Shown in pieces: positions 1 through 11,490 of a stretch of 64,000 nt of DNA; the stretch's first letter is position 1; each line of letters opens with the position of its first letter. Both the position numbers and the translations under genes were made by a program. The notes beneath the pieces were generated by a model. That model did not search any database, was not told the DNA's origin, and saw nothing but the letters and a program-made list of their open reading frames with translations. This DNA is from Plantago ovata (taxonomy: Eukaryota; Streptophyta; Magnoliopsida; Lamiales; Plantaginaceae). The stretch lies in assembly GCA_028274465.1 (NCBI GenBank), contig CM051457.1, positions 31,593,313-31,657,312 on the forward strand, given 5' to 3'.

Positions 1-126
1 AAGTATTGGTCCATCATGGAACAAGAGTACTTAAACATCATTACGCAAAATATAAGAGCTAAGACGTTGAAAACTCAAATCGATCTTTCATTCATGAGTA
101 CGTTATGTGTTTCATTTGTACAAAGA

Positions 127-2665
127 TCATGAGTTTATGTCTCCATAGATCCTCTTAGGGGTTGAACTCGGACATGTTTTGTCACAAGGATAAGGACAGT
201 CGATCTCTTGAAACGGACTTCTATCATGAAACCAATCTCCAGCTGCATTCGCAATTGTCTAAAAACAAAAATACACATTCTGTAAGTACATATTAGGACT
301 AATGACAATAAACCTTGTTAACTCAGAGACAAACCAATGTACCAGTACCTTGTTTTTTAACATGGGGGAGTCACTTTTGAACCAGAACTCCTGCGGTTCT
401 GTTTCGCAGTGCAAAAAGCATGAGTTGATGAAGTACCCTCTTGATCTTGAAGGGCCTAATCCAGTTAGTGCTCGTTTGAAATCCGACTCAAATTCTGAAC
501 ATGCAAGAACGTCCCTTATTAACTAACAAAGACATAATCGTGTACAAGTATTTCAAACAGCTATTTAATGACCTGAATATTATTATAGTTTCTGACCTCT
601 GATCTTTTGGAGTTCACTAGCTGAGCATTTACTTATGTCAGTCTTGCATGCTTTCCATAGACTTTGCGGGTCAGAAACATCAGGAGCCAATATGTTATTT
701 ATCTGGTATACATAAGGCAATTCAATATTAAGGGTGTATCTGTGAATGTGTGATCAAGAAGTAATAAAAATGCGGAATGAAACTTAACATATATTTATCT
801 GATTCGGACCTGCCACGAATCGATCGGGGAATTGACTAAGAAGAGAGGTGTCTCAATTTGGTGTGCAAAATTTTCTGGGAAATAACACTGCGTTTTGGGA
901 ACCAAACAAACACGGGTCAAGTTGTATATATATGTTTGTTATAAGGACATCTATGAAGTTATTAGAAGTACTCATACCAGACTTGGTTTCATTTTTGTAG
1001 TACATGACTTTGGCAAATTCTTTGCTGACCCCTACAGAGTGAAATTACATTTAGTGAACAAATTGCAATCATAAGAACTTTAAACCACACAGTGTGTTCG
1101 TAGAGCAGGAAATTTCTTACATGTGTAGTAACAACACCATCATAAAAATCTTGAAAAGACCGAGATCCAGATACATCTTTCCTGTTACAGAACTCAGGTT
1201 AGGAAAGTAAAGAGTACAAAAATAGCTGCATTCTGAATGATGCTTACGCGTTAATGAAAAAACCAGCATCTGCAAAGCACTTCACTTTGGTGTTATGAGG
1301 AAGAAGAGACTTGAAGTTGTCACAATGAAGAATGGATGCTAATCCTCCAGCAGAACATCCAGACAGAATAGCCTACACGAATACCGTTATGGTTGTTAAG
1401 CATCAAATGACCCCACAAGTTTTCTTTGGCAAGTTGAATATTAAAAACCAGAAGGAATAGAATCATACATTTTCTGCATTTCGCATTCCTTTTTTTAGTA
1501 ACTCGTCAATCACAGTGTGAAATATCCTAGCACCTCTATAGTATAGTTTAGTACCCTGCTCAAATTTTGTTAAAAGTTCGGTAAGTATCAGATGAAATAC
1601 ATGATTAAGAACACACAGATTTTTTTTTGGAATCTTACAGGATCCACTTCTTCTATGTCACCTGTAAATGATGCACCGTCGCAATATCTGACCTTAACCC
1701 GATTCCAGTTATAGAAATCTGATATTTTGACATTAAATGAAGTTGTCAATACCATTACAATTTACAAGAGAAGGAAAAAATTACCATCAGGAGTGTGATA
1801 TTTGATTACAGCTTATAACTTAACATACCAGGGTTTAACTGTGATTCGTTGCTTAAAACACCAGCGAAATAAACCAGCTTAGACATTTTCGCAGACGAAC
1901 CTAAGTAACCTTTGCTTCGTCCAAGGCAGGATGCAACATTTTCACACCATCCTCCTCCCTGAAGCAAAGTAGTAAAGAAAATTAAGTGACGTAAATTTTC
2001 CTTGGCCTAGTCGGTTATCAATGACTTTCCATTGAAGGACTAATCATACGTATCCATGTGGGTCGAGCTGATCATACAATTTGTAACCGAAATAGAATCC
2101 ATAGAAAGACATCATGTGAAAATACTGAGAGTACACTATATAGAAAGAAAAAAAAACCGTACTCCGTTTTACAGAAGATCTTAAAAGACATGGTTCCAAC
2201 TTCCAATATAATTCCACTATTGTTTAGATTAGAAATGAGAAAAAGATATGAACCTCCAGATGAACAAGCCAGTTGTTAATTCCTGCTCCGAAACCCTTAT
2301 CAAAATTGTACGCGGGTGGAGTCCCGTCCAAACAAACTGCAATTTGAGAATTCTTATTAGTTAATGCTAAGTTTTGTAAAAGTATACACGTAAATAAACG
2401 AATTATAAATTCAGGGGTGGCAGCCCTGCCAGGCCAGCCCCCCATGCACCAGTTTGAAGAGTTATTATCTTGTGTATAAATATATCGTGAGGGAAGAAAA
2501 ATTTGGATTTTGATATTGTTTACCTGCTCCTTTAGCTACTGCGGTTTCAAGGTAAGTGATATCAACAAAAGCACTTTGAGTTGTTAGCAGAGTGATGGAC
2601 ATGGAAACAAGAAAAACAGGAAGCCAAAGGTACAGGCCTCTGTTATTCATTGGTGTAGTATTCAT
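127..2665 (-). CDS. PAE: Pectin acetylesterase (CE13 / NOTUM-like), 12 exons
   Basis: Predicted secreted esterase that removes acetyl groups from cell-wall pectin. Spliced coding exons, read on the minus strand, are 2665-2524, 2336-2254, 1958-1829, 1718-1639, 1555-1469, 1372-1248, 1181-1121, 1031-978, 887-810, 702-597, 494-349 and 258-127. All junctions are GT-AG and keep frame, giving 407 aa, the usual family length. The N-terminus has a hydrophobic stretch ([15 protein letters not shown]) that looks like a signal peptide or anchor. Family motifs follow in order: [29 protein letters not shown], the nucleophile motif GCSAGG with the serine in exon 6, [29 protein letters not shown], and [18 protein letters not shown] near the end. 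A second in-frame ATG lies five codons downstream, so the exact start is uncertain. No disabling changes are visible. Family identity is very secure; the substrate is inferred from the family. Confidence 0.95.
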
Positions 2666-2724
2666 TTTTGTTCCAGAGACAGAGCAATGTACTTATGAGA
2701 GGTGAAGCTTCTAACATTCTGTTG

Positions 2725-2732
2725 TATATATA
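2725..2732 (-). promoter_or_regulatory. TATA box of the pectin acetylesterase gene
   Basis: TATATATA on the minus strand, about 60 bp upstream of the ATG at 2665. This predicts transcription starting near 2700 and a short 5' UTR. Based on sequence and spacing only. Confidence 0.55.
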
Positions 2733-2739
2733 GGATGAA

Positions 2740-4690
2740 TACTCTGTTTTGGGTCATTAGGAGCTCTGTTTTGTTTTGAATTGTCCCACTAGGCCACTAC
2801 TACTATTTTGTGAATTATGCAAATAAATCCCATATTACATTTCAACATGGATTTTCTTAAGACGGTCCTCCAATTTGACCAAAAAAAGTTAGTGTAGTAT
2901 ATTTAATAAAATACTAGGTTATAACTTACTGTAGTTAATGAACTTTTAGCCGCTTAAAAAAAGAAAATACCATTCATGTGTTATATGTAGGGAAATTATT
3001 TTACATCCCGTGCCTCTATATATATTATGCAAGTGTTAAGATAAAATTACATACTACTCCATAACTCCAATATGGAAGCAAACTGATAAAAGTAAAACTG
3101 TGAGGGCCTGTTGGAATCTTTGGTTGCAATAAACAATTACCTTCTTTTTAAGGACGAAAAGGTGTCGTGTTGGCAAATGTTGGAGAAAATAAAGTTGAGA
3201 TGTTGGTCTTGATCAAAGGAATAGGCAAGTTGAAGGAGTATAATTAAGTAGGATTGTGAACCACTCTCTTATTTGAATCTAACTACATAGTGGATTTTCA
3301 TTGTAGAAAGGTTTTGATTTCTGAAGTCGTTTTAATTGGTGGTTTCCTTCCCGATTTAGGATGCTCGTTTACTCTTAATAAAATTTATTTTATCCGTTTA
3401 AAAAAAAATATACAAAACCAACAATTCGTATTCTCAACCAGTTCTATAATTTGTAGCTCGATCATTTTATTCAGAAATAAGGTATGGTTTAGTGCATGAT
3501 TTGTTTGGATATTCATTCTCAGCTTCTTCTTTTTCTTTTTTTTTTTAATTTTGACTACAATAATGCGTCATCATTTTGCATCGACCTGGAAAAATTTCAG
3601 GATATGGGGTTCGCTCGGTGGGCGTTCCCACCAATTTCATTTCTATCTCCATTCCATTCCATCATGCGTGCGATACCTATTTGTCCTTTCCAAAATAACT
3701 TTTGGTCCCTCTCATACTTTTCTATCAAGTTCAAAACAACCCACTCAAACATTTAGAACTTTCATAAATTGCCCAAAATAAATAGTAGAACTTGCGTACA
3801 AGTACCTCTTGAAGTCAATAAAAAAAACTTTTCGGAAAGAGTTCACCCACATGATACAAATTTCCTAGAAAACTGATTCGATAGTAACGAATTATATACA
3901 ACACAACCGGATGGAGGAACTAAAATGGATTGAAGGTGACAATCCTACACACATGACATGATGTAACCTATAATTAATAAAAGTGAAACATGCAATATTC
4001 TGAAAAAAAACTTGTTTGTTGATCATTTTCATGAACTAAAGTTGGCTAATTGCGACGACTCCGAGATGTGGTCCTATATATGTGCAATGTCGCCCGTGAA
4101 GTCTAGGCATGTGTTAGATATGCCCCCATTTACTTTGGAAATTTATTGTGAAATGTTTTTTGAGATTCTACTTTTTAATGCGCTTATGCTTTCGGGCAAA
4201 AAGCGTGTGTTATATATGCACTTAAAGGCAGTTCATCGTTTGATCCTGAACATTAGCAAATCAACTAAATTAAAAAATATACTTCCATAGAAATGGTCAG
4301 CTAGAGTTGTTATTTCACAATTATATTGTCACATAGCTTATCAGTTTTCAACTACTATCTCATTAGTGTTCATCACTAAAGAGAGTGTAGGTATCAATTG
4401 GCTATGGTGTATCGTGCATGAGCAAACTTGTAAGGGAGTTGTTTGCCTATAGGAATAAATTTGAGGAAAGAAGTGGCAATTGTTGAATAAAATCTAGCTC
4501 TAGCCGATCAAAATCTGAATTTGGTGTGTACCATGACATGTGAGTTGTGACAACTAAATCTATATCTTAGGTTGTGGTCTAGATATCTACATCTAATGCC
4601 TAATGGAGTATTTAACTTCCCAAAGTGTGAAAATGAGAAAAGTTTGTAACGGAACATAAAAAGGAACAACTGGTTGATGGAGATAAGACA
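2740..4690. other. Intergenic AT-rich DNA, no gene seen
   Basis: The open frames here are short, lack recognisable protein motifs and overlap one another on both strands. No structured repeat was recognised before about 4.69 kb. It includes the distal promoter of the pectin acetylesterase gene. Confidence 0.5.
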
Positions 4691-4915
4691 CATTTCTCCC
4701 TCCGTTATACTTGTATTTTTAAAATTGTTTATATATTCCTTTTTCTTTGATTTTTTAAATTGTTTATATTTTTTTATATTAAATTTTATCTCACAATTTT
4801 ACCGTAAATTTTTCCACTAAATTAAACAAATATATATTATAAGTTTATAACAACCTTTTTAAAAGATTTCAAAGTCAAACGAAAACAATGTAAAAAGAAC
4901 TGATGAGTAATGCTC

Positions 4916-5104
4916 TGTTCTTTTCGTCTGAAAACTCATTATACTATGTTCAGTTTCATTCAGTTAAGTTCTGTTCGAACTTGCTTAATTAGTTGTAGTT
5001 TGTACTACAAATAAATTCGGTTCACTTCAGTTCAGTTCAATTCTATTCTATTCAGTTCAGTTCTGTTCTGTTGAGTTCTATTCGGACGAAAAGAACAGTT
5101 TCTA
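4916..5104. mobile_element. Small inverted-repeat element (MITE), CTGTTCTTTTCGTC ends
   Basis: The ends are inverted copies: CTGTTCTTTTCGTCTG on the left and CGGACGAAAAGAACAG on the right. The interior is rich in 'TTCAGTT' and 'TTCTGTT' motifs and has no coding capacity. It appears to sit inside a larger degraded element whose left edge resembles a Stowaway end (CTCCCTCCGTT at about 4697) and whose right edge may be near 5330. A diverged relative lies near 9.2-9.36 kb. Confidence 0.6.
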
Positions 5105-6718
5105 ACTTCTAAACAGTATTGTATTTAACCTTTTATTTTCAATGAGTCTTAAAAATTTGACTACAATTGATCTTATCCTATAATGAAATATATTTAACTA
5201 ATATAAGAATTTGTAATACAACTTTGTTAATTATTTTACTAGTTTCGTTTAAAATTAATTAGTAATCAAATTTGATACTGGTAGGAAAAAATTCAAAAAT
5301 CAAAATGGCACAGCTTATTTGAGACTGAGGAAGTATGTGACAACAAATTTTGATTGTACATGCATCATTGCAGCCACTGGGATAAGAGTGAGTATATGGC
5401 ACTATGCCACTATCTGATAATGAATAACCAATTCTGCAGGTTCGATCTCAAGTCATCTTGCATAACAGAAATATGGTCCCTTTTCTTTTTGAATGAGAAT
5501 TCATTCATCGAAAAGTTGATACAGAAGTGATATAGCAAATGAAGCTCAATCACTTATAGTGGTGTTTGTATTTATAGAACTCACGGTTTGAGGCTTCGAG
5601 CTAGCCTAGCCCTCAATATACTGATTTTATTCCGATCCAATCCATAAATTTTTAAATTGAGTATTTAAATTAAACTGGACCAAACCGAATCCGTTCGCCG
5701 TCGTTGAAATCTTAAGCTTTTTGTTGGACTTGGATCTGGTTCCAGTCCGTAGATATAAAAGGTTTGTGATGGATCTGATCTAAGTGACAGGATCTGTCGT
5801 GGATCGATAAGGAATTTGCCAGGTGATGCAGCGTACGTGGTTAAGGACGAGAAAAACAAAGTTCATTTATTCCTGAGAATACCGAAAATTGACAGATTTG
5901 TGAGAAAACTTCATTTTTTATTACTCAACTCAACACCGAAAGAAAACAATTACCTCGTTTTTTATTACTCAACTCAACACTAAAAGAAAACAATGGCTGG
6001 ACATGTATTTAAATACAACAATGGCTGGACATGTATTTAAATACTAGGTAGAAGCTAACTTGACTGAAAAGGAAACATAATTAAAAACGAATTCTAACAA
6101 CTTCTAAAAATTGCGAAAAGACCCCAAAAACTATAAAAGTCAATTTTAACCCTCCATCGTACATCATGGCAAAGCGATGAATTTGACTCGAAACACCGTT
6201 TATGTGTGGAAAACACTAAACTTCCTTCGAAATAGAACACTTCCGTCGAACTTGAAATTGCATGGCCAATTTTTGCATAAACGTTTTTTCGAACCCCACC
6301 GCATCACTAAGTAACAATGTAACATGTAACATAGATTAAAACTAAAATTTATGGTGTCAATAGGAAGTGAACCTAATCCTACGTTAGGATCTGGTGATTT
6401 GAAGAATGTGAATCGTGTAGATTGCGGTAGGTAAACAAAATCTTGGAGATAAATGATTCCAAAGAATGAATAAGCGCAACATAGAACAATTGTATTTGAC
6501 ACGTACAATACAAATCCTTGATCTAATCTAATCACACTCTAAGCATGCAAATGCAATGCGATATTAAGGTGGTGAGAAGTGCACTATCTACACCATTTGC
6601 TATTCCTATCTATCTGTATTGCACTATTTGATAGATTCATTCCGGTGAAGGCCACCAGTCATGTGTGGAAGAAAATTAGGTTAGGGGATCCGCCATAATC
6701 ATATTGTATTGTAAAATG
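5105..6718. repeat. Intergenic DNA with two short tandem duplications
   Basis: Around 5910-5995 a ~35-bp block containing TTTTTATTACTCAACTCAAC occurs twice. Immediately after it (about 5990-6046) a ~27-bp block beginning CAATGGCTGGACATG also occurs twice. No gene is seen. The 111-aa open frame at 6200-6535 has no recognisable domain and looks like chance. Confidence 0.5.
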
Positions 6719-6974
6719 TACTCCCTCTCCCTCTGTCGCTATAAATTACTCACTTTGACTTTTTCGGTCAATAACTTTCAACTCTGACTCGCAATTACTC
6801 TTAAACTATAATGATAAAATATTTAATAAAATTATATTATGAAACTTTAGGATCTATATTGTTATAATATAACTTTTTTAAAATATTTTACCATTATAGA
6901 TTAAAAGTAATTGAGAGTCAAAATTAAAAACTGTTGACTGAAAAAGTAAAAATGGGTAATTTATAGCGGGAGTA
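6719..6974. mobile_element. Stowaway-like MITE
   Basis: Begins TACTCCCTCTCCCTCTG and ends with an inverted counterpart (TATAGCGGGAGTA). 'CTATAAATTACTCACTTTGA' on the left mirrors the sequence before the right end. TA dinucleotides bound the element. About 255 bp and non-coding. Confidence 0.7.
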
Positions 6975-7285
6975 TGTAATCCTCCAAAGTTGCTCACGTG
7001 TTACCATAACTCTATCACTTGGATACGGGCACTAAGTGATAAAACTACAAGCAACACATATTGTATCAAAACACATGTAATTGCTTACGTGTTAAAAATC
7101 TATGAATATAAATTAAATTACGATATTGATTTGAATCTAGGCTTGGTTTGGAGGTGATAGTTGATTAGTTAGTTTGTATACTATATACTATATTGTTTAA
7201 ATTCAGCGCTCAAGTAACAATTTATTCAATAATTAAAAATAATCGAGCTGATAAATAAATTAGTACTAAACATATATAAAAAGTA

Positions 7286-7544
7286 ATTACTCCGGAAACT
7301 TAAATAGGTTTACACTTTGTTTTTTTTTTACTTTTTAATATCTGGTTTGATCTCAAATTAATCATAATCGATTACGAAAAATTAATTTTAGAAGTTATAT
7401 TATACAAATATAAGAAGTATACTTTTATAATATAATTTTTAAATTTTTTTTCTTAACGAGTTATTATTTAGTTGAGGTTAAACCAGACATCGAAAAGTCA
7501 ACAAAAATAAAGTGTAAACCTATTAAGTTTTCGGAGGAAGTAAT
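7286..7544. mobile_element. Stowaway-like MITE with long terminal inverted repeats
   Basis: The left arm (TTACTCCGGAAACTTAAATA, then GGTTTACACTTTG) is mirrored on the right by CAAAAATAAAGTGTAAACC, then TATTAAGTTTTCGGAGGAAG. The interior is AT-rich and has no coding capacity. Confidence 0.7.
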
Positions 7545-7754
7545 TAATATTACACATATACTATATGAGTTCATGTGTTTAGGTGAAATCAATCTTTTTT
7601 TCTTCTTGTTATAATTTTGTTTCTTATTCTCTAAAATTAATAAAAAGTTTAGCCGTTTCAAAGAAACATAAAAATTTATATATGTGGATCACTATCATTA
7701 ATCATTATCATATTTGAAATGGTTAAAATCTAACTATACTATACTTGTACACTA

Positions 7755-7985
7755 CTCATTAACCATCTTATAACTTCAAATATCCTAGACCACCTTATGA
7801 GTATGTTGGAGTTTGAAGTTTGAACACTAATCTCTTCTTGGTACTCCAACACCCTTACCACCCATGTACCCTTATAACTCCAAATACCCTAAACCACCTT
7901 ATGATTCCGTCGGAATTTGAATTTATGTCCTTTCCTTGCTACTCCAAGACCCTTACCACCCGACCACCCTTCTAACTCCTCATTA
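7755..7985 (-). repeat. Two tandem SINE-like units
   Basis: Two direct, diverged copies of a ~115-bp unit. Each contains 'ACCACCTTATGA', a phrase close to 'TACTCCAA(C/G)ACCCTTACCACCC', and 'CTTATAACT' or 'CTTCTAACTCC'. On the minus strand the unit resembles the SINE at 38696-38877 (shared 'GTCATAAGGTTGG' and 'GAGTTATAAGG' type phrases). Neither unit keeps a poly-A tail or a clear target-site duplication, so this is probably an old remnant. Confidence 0.45.
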
Positions 7986-8559
7986 ATCATAATCTGTTTT
8001 CCTAAACAGTAAAAATTCGAAATGATAAAATGAGGATGATCTTATAGTTGATTTGAAGACCAAATATTGTAGAATTGTTGAATGTGACAAGCATTATTGG
8101 TGGTTTATATATCTTTCAACTTTAGTGACCCATCATTTCCGTTTCCTTTTCTCTCTGTCTTCTTCATTCTGGTAATATCGGTAATATCCATAAAACTAAG
8201 CTGAAACTAGAATGATAATTTAATGAGGTAAACTGTTGCGAACCTTTTAGTAGTTTGAAGTATTATTAGTTGAGCAGCTGAGCGGTATGTATCGATCATT
8301 TTCCCGATATATTAATTTTGAGTGGCTATCATGTAAATACTTCTATATGTTCTTATATATATTTTAGAATATTTTTAAACTTGTAAGATAAAGAATATGC
8401 TAAAAGTATCTAAATGATGAAAGAACCTAGAAGGTATTCCACAACCGTTAGATGAGATCGATATACACCATCCGTTAAGGAGGTGAACTTGAATATATAT
8501 AGGCTCTTGGACATTTAATTTCATCATCAAGCAATACAAACACTTCTTACCCACTTAGC

Positions 8560-8935
8560 AACAATTTCTCTATAAAAATTTTCTAAAGTCATTTTAAACT
8601 CATTCCCTATAATATTTTAAATATTTATTTAACAATTCACTAAAATCAAATTTCCTTTAAGTGATTTATTATAGATATAAATAATAATTCTAATAACCAC
8701 ATATTCTAAATATAGTATATAAATTAATAATTAATATAATTGGATACACTAAAAAAATTTTAGACATGCACAAGTTTAGACATGTGAAGTATGTTACCTA
8801 TTTTTTTTAGGTCCATACAAATTTTAGGGAATCTGATTTGTTAGGATTTTATACATATTTTGATATCTATGCCAATATTTAAGCAAAAACTCACTCATTT
8901 TGATATTTTGATTTGTTGTGAATACTCTTAATACA
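8560..8935. mobile_element. Non-coding repeat, family also at 34962-35290 (inverted)
   Basis: Shares a colinear string of phrases with the reverse complement of 34962-35290: TTTTAAACTCATTCCCTATA, ATATAGTATATAAATTAAT, GACATGCACAAGTTTAG, GAATCTGATTTGTTAGG, and an end containing TTGTTGTGAATACTCTTAA. The other copy ends TTGTTGTGAATGCTCTAA, which suggests the element terminus. No coding capacity. Confidence 0.6.
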
Positions 8936-8936
8936 G

Positions 8937-9200
8937 AGTACTTCCTTTTATCTTTTTTTTAATTGTCGTTTTAGAGTTTTCGATTTTCACACATTTTTAT
9001 ACACCTAATTTAATTTATTAATTTTTTAAAATTACAAGTAATTATGATATGTCAACCACTCTACTTCTAAATGGTATAGAATTCACCAATATTCATTACT
9101 TATGATGAAATTACTTATTGAAAAATGCAAAACGACAAGAATTTTTCAAATCGTGAAAAATCTAAAACGATAATTATTAAAAACGGGAGGAAATAGTAAA
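8937..9200. mobile_element. Stowaway-like MITE
   Basis: The left end AGTACTTCCTTTTATC, then AATTGTCGTTTTAGA, is mirrored by TCTAAAACGATAATT, then CGGGAGGAAATAGTA. Non-coding. Confidence 0.55.
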
Positions 9201-9519
9201 AATTACACACAATTCAATTCTCATTTGCTTAATTAGTTTTGTAATACAAACTTTATTTTTGTAGTTTTGTACTACAAATAAATTCAGCTCACTTCAATCG
9301 AGATCAGTATAGTTCACTCCCAATTAGTTGAGTTCTGTTCAGAAGGGAACATAGCCTTACTACACATTATACCATGATTTCAAATTTCATAGAGAGAAAA
9401 TGAAAAATATGAAAAGCACCGAAACGTCTTGATTTTTTAGCTCTGCAGATAAAATGGACATGTAATTCAAAATATTTTTACTTTTTGAGTTTTCGAAAAC
9501 ATTTTTTGTTGCAAAATTG

Positions 9520-10410
9520 CAGCATATACTAATCGTGAATCTATGGGCTATGGGTTTATACAATTTGAAACAGAAGAGGCTGCACAGAGTGCTATTGATA
9601 AGTTAAATGGTATGGTTCTGAACGATAAAAGTCTATGTTTGCCGTTTCGTTCGTCATTATTGATAAGTTAAATTGTACGGTTCTGAACGATAAAAGTCTA
9701 TGTTTGCCATTTTGTTCGTAATGACGATAGGTAAACTGTAATCAGTAAGACCAAGTTCAACAATACGCGAAAAACCTAGCCAACTCTATCATAGATGAGT
9801 TAAAGAATGTTTTAGGTGTATGCGGAACGATAACTATAGTTCTGTGGTGATGAGGTATGATAACGGGAAGTCGAAAGGTTTCGGGTTTGTGAATTTTGAA
9901 AACGCTGATGATGATGCTAAAGCTGTTGAAGCTCTAAATTGAAAGAAATTTGAAGACAAGGAATGGTATGTCGGGAAAACCCAGAAATCAGAGAGAAAAC
10001 ATGAACTTGCTCAACGTAAAGAAGAGGCACGAACTAGGTTACAGGCCTTGTTTTGACCAACGTGGCCAGTGGCTCCGCGCCAGTGTATCATCCTGGCACT
10101 CCCAGTATTAGGCAGCAACTATTTTACCGGCAAGGTCAAAAACTGTCATGATGCTGCCTCAAGCTGGATTTGGTCATCAGCAACAACTTGTTCCTGGAAT
10201 GCGTCCCAGAGGCACTCCTATCCCGAACTTCGTCATGGCTATGGTTCAGCAAGGCCAACCACCTAGAGGTAGACATGGCGGTGAGCCTATGCAGGTTTCC
10301 GGAGCAGCAGAAGAGAAGAAAATGTTAGGTGAGAAACTGAACCCTATTGGTGAACAACTGGAGCATGAGCCGACCAACTTGCATCCCTATGACCACCTTT
10401 CTTAATTCAT
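9520..10410 (+). pseudogene. Polyadenylate-binding protein (PABP) pseudogene, intronless
   Basis: Translated pieces in order match a PABP: an RRM end (MGYGFIQFETEEAAQSAID), a linker region resembling YAKNLADSI and DELK, another RRM core (NGKSKGFGFVNFENADDDAK), the post-RRM stretch (EWYVGKTQKSERKHELAQRK) and the proline/glutamine-rich linker (AGFGHQQQLVPGMRPRG), followed by a degenerate start of the C-terminal MLLE region. The frame is broken by an in-frame TGA after EALN, by shifts, and by a ~62-bp internal tandem duplication (about 9593-9715). The 85-aa open frame at 10148-10405 is the linker remnant. RRM and linker run together without introns, which favours a processed copy. No clear poly-A tail or target-site duplication was found. 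Confidence 0.85.
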
Positions 10411-10849
10411 ATCCTCGGGTGAGTTTGGTAGGGCAATAGCCCTACCGATTTTTGAGTTTGGTAGGGATATTGTAATACCTTTTTCTTATTTTTCTTTTCT
10501 TTTTTGGAGTTGTAGGTTTGAATAATTTCCTATCTTTCTACTATCTTGTTTGTTGATAATAAAAATACACTTTTTTAAGGTTATTATCCTCCATAATTTT
10601 TCATTATACTTGTCTATTTCGTACTACTATCCCTGCAATAAAAACTTACACGAGCTGCATACATGATTTTTATCCTAGTTCCACCCTGCATGTCATGTTT
10701 CTCAATCTAACTCTCTGCTGGAGTAGGATAAAATTTTGAATGCTATCTACCTAGGATTTGGATTATGGATATCGGAGTTGAGATATCTATTTCAATTCAT
10801 TACAAGTTAGAACAAACAAACTCTTAACAATGTAATGTTGGCCATCTCC

Positions 10850-11142
10850 AACAGTCATCCCCTATCATCCCTGCCACGTCAGCGTCTCACTTGCTCATTC
10901 CCAAACACAAAAATCTACTCCAACAGTCATCCCCTCTCGTCCTAACTTTTTTCATTTATTTTATTAAATAAATACAAAAACAAGTCAATTGAAAAGGTAA
11001 AATTAAGAAAATAAAATGAAAAACAAAAATAAAATAAGCTCATCCCGGGATGAGCCTCTCATCCCCTCTCACACGTTGTTGGGCGTGTGAGAGGGGATGA
11101 GCTCCCCCATCTCCAGCAGCTCATACGCTGCTGGAGAAGACC
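10850..11142. mobile_element. MITE with strong internal hairpins
   Basis: The ends are related inverted sequences (GCCATCTCCAACAG on the left, CTGCTGGAGAAGACC on the right). 'CTCCAACAGTCATCCCCT' occurs twice near the left end. The right third forms three stems: the perfect palindrome GCTCATCCCGGGATGAGC, an 18-bp stem CTCATCCCCTCTCACACG with its complement, and CAGCAG...CTGCTG. No target-site duplication was resolved. Confidence 0.6.
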
Positions 11143-11490
11143 TAGTGTGAATGCTGGTTTGGGAAAGCAAGCATACATACGACAACTGACAGCTTTAACG
11201 TACAGCAACCATATAGAAAACAGTAAAAAATGTTGGAGCAGGAATAAACAAGTACACAGATAGACAAAGGTAACTATGTAATGTTGTCATACATAGATAA
11301 ACAAGGCAACTGTGCTATCAGTCAATTATAACTAAGAACAAATGTATATGTACTTGAGAGCGAAAGGGGCGGTAAGCTACAGCTTTAACAATTACAGGGA
11401 GGCCTGGGAGGGTTTTCCCTATTTCTATTAAACAGGGGGTAATTAGTAATAACGAACAGTATAAAATAATCAGCATTACCAGATTGCCAT

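Noticed and set aside
5368..5470. tRNA or SINE from a GGTTCGATCTC motif
   Set aside because: A B-box-like string alone; no cloverleaf, no A box at the right spacing, no tail or target-site duplication.
6200..6535. 111-aa open frame on the minus strand
   Set aside because: No recognisable motif, no promoter or splice context, AT-rich intergenic surroundings.
10148..10405. 85-aa open frame as an independent gene
   Set aside because: It is the proline/glutamine-rich linker of the PABP pseudogene; the preceding RRM parts are broken.
11041..11098. Hairpins read as a bacterial-type terminator
   Set aside because: No U-tract and the context is a plant nuclear MITE; the stems belong to the element.
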